A program made the position numbers and the translations under genes. DNA of 17,483 nt from Candidatus Neomicrothrix sp. UBA881 (GTDB lineage Bacteria; Actinomycetota; Acidimicrobiia; Acidimicrobiales; MedAcidi-G1), in contig DBFL01000004.1 in NCBI GenBank assembly GCA_002294285.1, positions 1 to 17,483 on the forward strand, in the 5' to 3' direction. The notes under the pieces were generated by a model that was given only the letters and a program-made list of their open reading frames with translations, searched no databases and was not told the DNA's origin. This document shows positions 13,816-17,483 of this stretch, piece after piece (position 1 is the stretch's first letter; each line of letters opens with the position of its first letter).

Positions 13816-15000
13816 ATGAGTAAAGAATTAGATTTCAAGGCTTTTGACTGTGACAACCACTATTACGAAAGCGAAGATGCTTTTACTCGGCATGTTCCTG
13901 AAGAAATGCAATCTCGAGTAGTGCAATGGGCGGAAGTAGACGGGAGACGATATCACGTAGTCGGAGGCAAATTGAGCAAAGCTGTGGTTAACCCAACTTG
14001 GAATCCAATAGCAAAACCCGGTGCTCTGCACAAATATTTTCGTGGTAATCCAGAAGGAAAGAATCCCCATGAGTACCTAAAAGAACGAGAGCCACTTCCA
14101 GACGCTTATATCAATAGAGATGCAAGATTGGAAGTTATTGATTCGCAAAACCTTGAGGCCATATGGTTATTTCCGACTTTGGGTGTGCTTTATGAAGAAT
14201 TGCTTAAAGAAGACACTCAAGCTGTTGTGGCATTAATGAGAGGGTTTAACAGATGGATTGAAGAAGATTGGGGCTTCGACTACAAAGAGAAAATTTTTGC
14301 TGCACCTTACATTTCCTTGATGGACTTAGAAGCAGCGGTAGCCGAACTGGAATGGTGTTTAGAAAAAGGCGCTCGGACCATTGTTATGAGACCAGCACCC
14401 GTATGGACGGAAAGCGGTCAGCTGTCTCCAGGCGACCCAGTCTTTGACCCCTTCTGGTCAAGGGTTAACGAAGCTGGGATAACCACTGTCATTCACGCGG
14501 GAGATAGTGGTTATTCGACGCAAGGCTACGCAGAGGACAGTTTTGGAAGCAATATGACAGGTCGTTACAGGCCATCAATAAAAGCCTTCAGCATAGAAAG
14601 AGCGGCACATGACTGGTTAATAACGATGTCGATGGAACGCATGTACACACGGTTCCCAAACCTTCGCATCGCATCAGTGGAGAATGGCGCTGATTACTTA
14701 GACATGCTTTTCAGAAAACTCAAGCAACAGGCATTGAAATCACCCGGATGGTTTGATGAAGACCCTATAGAACTTTTTCGTGAACACGTATGGATGAATC
14801 CATTTTGGGAAGACGACATATATGAGGTAATCGAATTTATGGGAGCTGATCACGTAATTTTTGGTTCAGACTGGCCACACATAGAAGGTATGCCAACTCC
14901 GCTTGACTATCTAGAAGAGGTTGAGGATCTTAATTCCGACGATTTGAAGCTAGTTATGCGAGATAACACAAGACATCTAACAACCCCCCGAACTTCCTAA
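13816..15000 (+). CDS. Amidohydrolase family 2 metal-dependent hydrolase
   Basis: A 394-residue TIM-barrel hydrolase of the Amidohydro_2 type. Visible active-site residues: the N-terminal DCDNHYYE (D11, D13, H15, E18) at the end of the first strand, H227 in TVIHAGDSGY, H265 in RAAHDW, and D352 in VIFGSDWPHIEG. The DxDxHxxE first motif and FGSDWPH are typical of the large group seen beside acyl-CoA degradation genes in Actinobacteria; relatives act as decarboxylases or hydrolases on aromatic acids. The exact substrate is unknown. ATG at 13816 is chosen over a GTG at 13777 because GGAG (13807-13810) lies 5 bases before it. The carboxyltransferase gene begins 14 bases after the stop, suggesting an operon. 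Confidence 0.88.
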   Translation: MSKELDFKAFDCDNHYYESEDAFTRHVPEEMQSRVVQWAEVDGRRYHVVGGKLSKAVVNPTWNPIAKPGALHKYFRGNPEGKNPHEYLKEREPLPDAYINRDARLEVIDSQNLEAIWLFPTLGVLYEELLKEDTQAVVALMRGFNRWIEEDWGFDYKEKIFAAPYISLMDLEAAVAELEWCLEKGARTIVMRPAPVWTESGQLSPGDPVFDPFWSRVNEAGITTVIHAGDSGYSTQGYAEDSFGSNMTGRYRPSIKAFSIERAAHDWLITMSMERMYTRFPNLRIASVENGADYLDMLFRKLKQQALKSPGWFDEDPIELFREHVWMNPFWEDDIYEVIEFMGADHVIFGSDWPHIEGMPTPLDYLEEVEDLNSDDLKLVMRDNTRHLTTPRTS

Positions 15001-15014
15001 AGAAAAATCAGAAC

Positions 15015-16613
15015 ATGTCTGAATGGGAACCCGAACTCGAAGAACTAAACCTCCGTGAATCTCTGGCAGAAAAAATGGGTGGTAGTGAAAAGGTTGAGCG
15101 TCAAAAACAAAGAGGAAAACTAGATATAAGAGAGAGAATTAACCTTTTATTAGACAAAGGCTCTTTTCACGAAATCGGAAAAATTGCCGGCAAGGCCACA
15201 TATAACGACGACGGCGAGTTGATTGATTTACAGGCTTCTAATTTTATTTTTGGCAGAGGTCGAATAGATGATCGTACTGTTGTGGTGGCAGGAGATGACT
15301 TCACAGTCAGAGGAGGAGCTGCAGACGCATCGATAATTACGAAGCAAGTTGCTGCTGAGCAAATGGCCAATGAATTACGCCTACCAATAATCAGGTTGAT
15401 AGATGGAACTGGAGGAGGAGGCTCAGTCAAGACCCTTGATTCCAAGGAGCATTCAAAAGGTTCAATAAGTACCAACACTTACGGTAGAGGCGCTAGAACC
15501 TACGTACCTTTAAATCCCGGATGGGAGCATGTGGTCTCTAATCTTTCCACTGTTCCTACGGTTTCCTTATGTTTAGGACCAGTAGCAGGATTAGGGGCCG
15601 CTCGGGCAGTTTCAAGTCATTATTCGGTGATGGTTAAAGATCTTTCTCAACTCTTCGTAGCTGGGCCGCCAGTTGTAAATGCACTAGGTGTAGAGGAGGT
15701 GGATAAAGAGAGTTTGGGGGGTAGTCGAATCCAAACTCGAAATGGCTCCATTGATGATGAAGTTGAATCTGAAGAGGAAGCATTTGAAGCTGCGAGAAAG
15801 TTTCTTTCCTACCTTCCCTCTTCTGTATTTGAACAAGCGGAGAGAATACCTACGGAGGATTCAAACTTTCGGACTGATTCGAGCTTGAATGACATAATCC
15901 CAAGGGACAGACGAAAAGTTTACAAAATGAGGAACATAATAGAGTCGGTTTTTGATGAGTCGTCTTTCTTTGAGATGTCTTCATTTTTTGGACGTTCTAC
16001 AATTACAGGGCTAGCTCGGCTGGATGGTTGGCCTGTTGCGGTGCTAGCGGGTGATCCATATCACTATGGTGGCGGTTGGACAGCAGATGCAGCTCAAAAA
16101 GTTGTTCGTTTCGTTGATCTTGCAGAAACTTTTCAATTACCAGTTGTTCATCTTGTAGATAACCCTGGGTTTGTTATTGGAACAGAGTCTGAGAAACAGG
16201 CAACAATAAGGCATGGTGCGCGTGCCCTTGCAGCCGTTTACCAAGCAAGTGTCCCGTGGTGTTCGATTCTGATACGTAAAGCTTTTGGGGTGGCAGGTGC
16301 AGCCCATTCTCCTGCTCACAGATTTCAATATCGTTATGCGTGGCCATCAGGTGACTGGGGGTCCCTTCCTGTTGAGGGGGGGATTGAAGCCGCTTATGGA
16401 GCGGAGTTAGAAAATTCTGAAAATCCAGACGAGTTACTTGCAGAAATAACGGAAAGGCTTAATAAGGTTCGTTCACCTTTTAGAACAGCGGAAGCATTTT
16501 TGGTTGAAGAAATAATCGAACCTGCTAAAACCAGACCTCTTTTATGTGAGTTCGCTAATCTTGCAGCACCGCTTCGTGGGGGACCTTCTTCTGGTTTTGG
16601 GTACAGACCTTAA
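15015..16613 (+). CDS. Acyl-CoA carboxylase, carboxyltransferase (beta) subunit
   Basis: Transfers the carboxyl group from carboxybiotin to an acyl-CoA such as propionyl- or methylcrotonyl-CoA. The 532-residue length fits the family. An N-terminal crotonase-like half carries RGKLDIRERINLLLDKGSF (about 33-51), VVVAGDDFTVRGGA (family D.T..gGs) and a GTGGGG turn. The C-terminal half carries YHYGGGWTADAAQKVVRFVDLAETFQLPVVHLVDNPGFVIGTESE, with the oxyanion-hole NPGF, and IRKAFGVAGAAH. The usual GG(A/S)xxHxxxSG step before the second half is GGSRIQTRNGSI here, without the common His. The substrate cannot be assigned. A small biotinyl protein lies convergently 14 bases downstream, but no biotin carboxylase is in the window, so the full enzyme needs genes elsewhere. 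The start lacks a strong ribosome binding site; coupling to the amidohydrolase is likely. Confidence 0.93.
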   Translation: MSEWEPELEELNLRESLAEKMGGSEKVERQKQRGKLDIRERINLLLDKGSFHEIGKIAGKATYNDDGELIDLQASNFIFGRGRIDDRTVVVAGDDFTVRGGAADASIITKQVAAEQMANELRLPIIRLIDGTGGGGSVKTLDSKEHSKGSISTNTYGRGARTYVPLNPGWEHVVSNLSTVPTVSLCLGPVAGLGAARAVSSHYSVMVKDLSQLFVAGPPVVNALGVEEVDKESLGGSRIQTRNGSIDDEVESEEEAFEAARKFLSYLPSSVFEQAERIPTEDSNFRTDSSLNDIIPRDRRKVYKMRNIIESVFDESSFFEMSSFFGRSTITGLARLDGWPVAVLAGDPYHYGGGWTADAAQKVVRFVDLAETFQLPVVHLVDNPGFVIGTESEKQATIRHGARALAAVYQASVPWCSILIRKAFGVAGAAHSPAHRFQYRYAWPSGDWGSLPVEGGIEAAYGAELENSENPDELLAEITERLNKVRSPFRTAEAFLVEEIIEPAKTRPLLCEFANLAAPLRGGPSSGFGYRP

Positions 16614-16627
16614 AATCTCTTTATGAG

Positions 16628-16900
16628 CTAGGTGATTTCTAAAACGGCGACGACACTGTCTTGCTGCACCTGATCTCCTTCAGAGACCAAAAGTTCTCGC
16701 ACTATTCCTGGACTGGAAGATTCAATGGGAATTTCCATTTTCATCGACTCAATTATTAGAATCGTTTCTTCTGCTTTAACGGTCTGACCTACTTTTACTA
16801 CGACTTTCCAAACAACACCTTGCACAGGTGTTTCAAGCTTTATTTCGTTCACGTCTAGATTTGAGCACCAAGTAGTGTGAAGGACACTATTGGATATCAA
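16628..16900 (-). CDS. Biotinyl (biotin carboxyl carrier) domain protein
   Basis: A 90-residue protein that is almost entirely a biotinyl/lipoyl-type domain. Residues about 18-90 show ETPVQGVVWKVVVKVGQTVKAEETILIIESMKMEIPIES, with the biotinylation motif ESMKME and biotin-accepting K54, followed by SPGIVRELLVSEGDQVQQDSVVAVLE. The domain swings biotin between a biotin carboxylase and a carboxyltransferase. The TTG start at 16900 has AAGGA five bases upstream; an inner GTG (residue 17, about 16852) would give a minimal domain but lacks a ribosome binding site. It ends 14 bases from the convergent carboxyltransferase gene, its probable partner. The opposite strand orientation is unusual for such a pair. 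Confidence 0.9.
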   Translation of the reverse strand: MISNSVLHTTWCSNLDVNEIKLETPVQGVVWKVVVKVGQTVKAEETILIIESMKMEIPIESSSPGIVRELLVSEGDQVQQDSVVAVLEIT

Positions 16901-16926
16901 ATATTTCCTTGTATTAATGTCTTGGT

Positions 16927-17454
16927 ATGTCAGCTTGTCCGACTTTGGAGACAGAGAATCTCATATTAAGACCATTTAAGGATGGTGACGTGGACGACTA
17001 TTTCGGTGTGCTGGACAGTCCGGAGGTGCGACGCTGGCTGCATATCCCGGAGAGCCTGGATCGGAGTGACGCCTGGCAGCAGATGGCCTGGTTCGTGGGT
17101 CAGTGGGAGTTGCGAGGCACTGGCCACTGGGCGCTTGAAGAAAAGAAGTCAGGGCAATTTGTCGGACGAGCTGGGTTGCATCGACCTGAACGTCATGACT
17201 GGCCCGGTGTAGAGGTGGGTTGGTTACTCCACCCTGATTACTGGGGAAGAGGTTATGCCACTGAGGCAGGAGCAGCAGCAGTACGTTACGGATTCGAGGA
17301 TCTTCAAGTAGATAAATTATTTAGTTGCATCTTGCCAGAAAACCACCGGTCGCAGGCTGTAGCGAAACGGCTTGGCTTTGAATTTCTAGAAGAGAGGGTT
17401 TTGGCATTTTTTCCAAAATTACCTCATGGAATATGGGTATTAAACAGCGGTTGA
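16927..17454 (+). CDS. GNAT acetyltransferase, RimJ/RimL type
   Basis: A 175-residue acetyltransferase that uses acetyl-CoA; relatives modify N-terminal amines of ribosomal proteins or small amines. Seen: LETENLILRPFKDGDVDDYFGVLDSPEVRRWL (7-38), the typical N-terminal motif of the Acetyltransf_3 group, then GVEVGWLLHPDYWGRGYATEAGAAAVRYGF (94-123), with the WGRGYA CoA pyrophosphate loop, and PENHRSQAVAKRLGFE with N139 and S142. The substrate is unknown. Bases 16981-17280 are about 59% G+C by count (55-63% per 60-base line), while the next line is 37%, unlike the rest of the window, so the middle of the gene may have come from another source. The ATG at 16927 has no clear ribosome binding site and lies 26 bases from the divergent biotinyl gene. 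Confidence 0.9.
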   Translation: MSACPTLETENLILRPFKDGDVDDYFGVLDSPEVRRWLHIPESLDRSDAWQQMAWFVGQWELRGTGHWALEEKKSGQFVGRAGLHRPERHDWPGVEVGWLLHPDYWGRGYATEAGAAAVRYGFEDLQVDKLFSCILPENHRSQAVAKRLGFEFLEERVLAFFPKLPHGIWVLNSG

Positions 17455-17479
17455 TTTCACTTAGTTTGCAACAATCAAC
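17450..17479. repeat. Inverted repeat at window end, possible terminator
   Basis: GTTGATT (17450-17456) pairs with AATCAAC (17473-17479) around a 16-base spacer, just overlapping the GNAT stop codon. It may be the start of a terminator, but any T tract would lie beyond the window. Confidence 0.3.
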
Positions 17480-17483
17480 GGAT

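Noticed and set aside
15167..15478. Minus-strand ORF of 103 residues
   Set aside because: It lies opposite the conserved carboxyltransferase N-terminal half, with no supporting feature.
17399..17418. TTTTGG...CCAAAA inverted repeat in the GNAT gene
   Set aside because: It lies inside coding sequence of a conserved-length protein and is short and AT-rich, as expected by chance.
1..17483. CRISPR arrays, insertion sequences, phage or defence genes
   Set aside because: No regularly spaced repeats, transposase motifs, terminal inverted repeats or target-site duplications were seen.

Overview
The window looks like a chromosomal segment from a compact bacterial genome with GC of roughly 40-45% by eye. 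The best guess is a low-GC, probably aquatic or marine, actinobacterium, perhaps Acidimicrobiia-like. Support for this: a tmRNA tag containing a KRDS core like actinobacterial tags, an rph-rdgB pair next to smpB/ssrA, frequent GTG and TTG starts, non-encoded CCA on the tRNA and tmRNA, and several acyl-CoA/hydrolase genes typical of that group. The lineage is inference. No insertion sequence, phage gene or CRISPR array is visible, and no gene-free stretch exceeds 300 bases.

Layout. 1-706: a duplicated alpha/beta-domain protein closed by a strong terminator. 717-1864 (minus): a translation-rescue block of smpB, a coupled two-helix membrane protein, and ssrA (tmRNA). 1940-3255 (plus): rph (RNase PH) and rdgB (non-canonical NTP pyrophosphatase), overlapping by TTGA. 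3252-9380 (minus): a co-directional run read as SnoaL-like protein, aceK, rpe, clpP, tRNA-Leu(UAG), then a triple-PAS GGDEF-EAL protein. 9399-12882 (plus): a PLP-dependent cysteine-desulfurase-like protein lacking the catalytic Cys, selD (selenide, water dikinase), and an APH/EcKinase-like phosphotransferase. 12879-13691 (minus): an atypical crotonase. 13816-16613 (plus): an amidohydrolase and an acyl-CoA carboxylase carboxyltransferase subunit. 16628-16900 (minus): a small biotinyl carrier protein. 16927-17454 (plus): a GNAT acetyltransferase with a GC-rich core.

The most important point is that selD has an in-frame UGA at codon 12, exactly where the catalytic Cys of SelD belongs, so the enzyme is very probably itself a selenoprotein. 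Standard gene calling would start it about 35 codons too late and lose the active site. A plausible bacterial SECIS hairpin follows the UGA. The gene upstream is a CsdB/SufS-like PLP enzyme with Tyr in place of the catalytic Cys, a residue known to be dispensable for selenocysteine lysis but not for cysteine desulfuration. The pair could form a selenium-recycling module, which is a hypothesis. No selA, selB or tRNA-Sec is in the window, so they must lie elsewhere if this reading is right.

The right-hand part (crotonase, amidohydrolase, carboxyltransferase, biotinyl protein) looks like acyl-CoA or aromatic-acid catabolism, but no biotin carboxylase is present and the substrate cannot be deduced.
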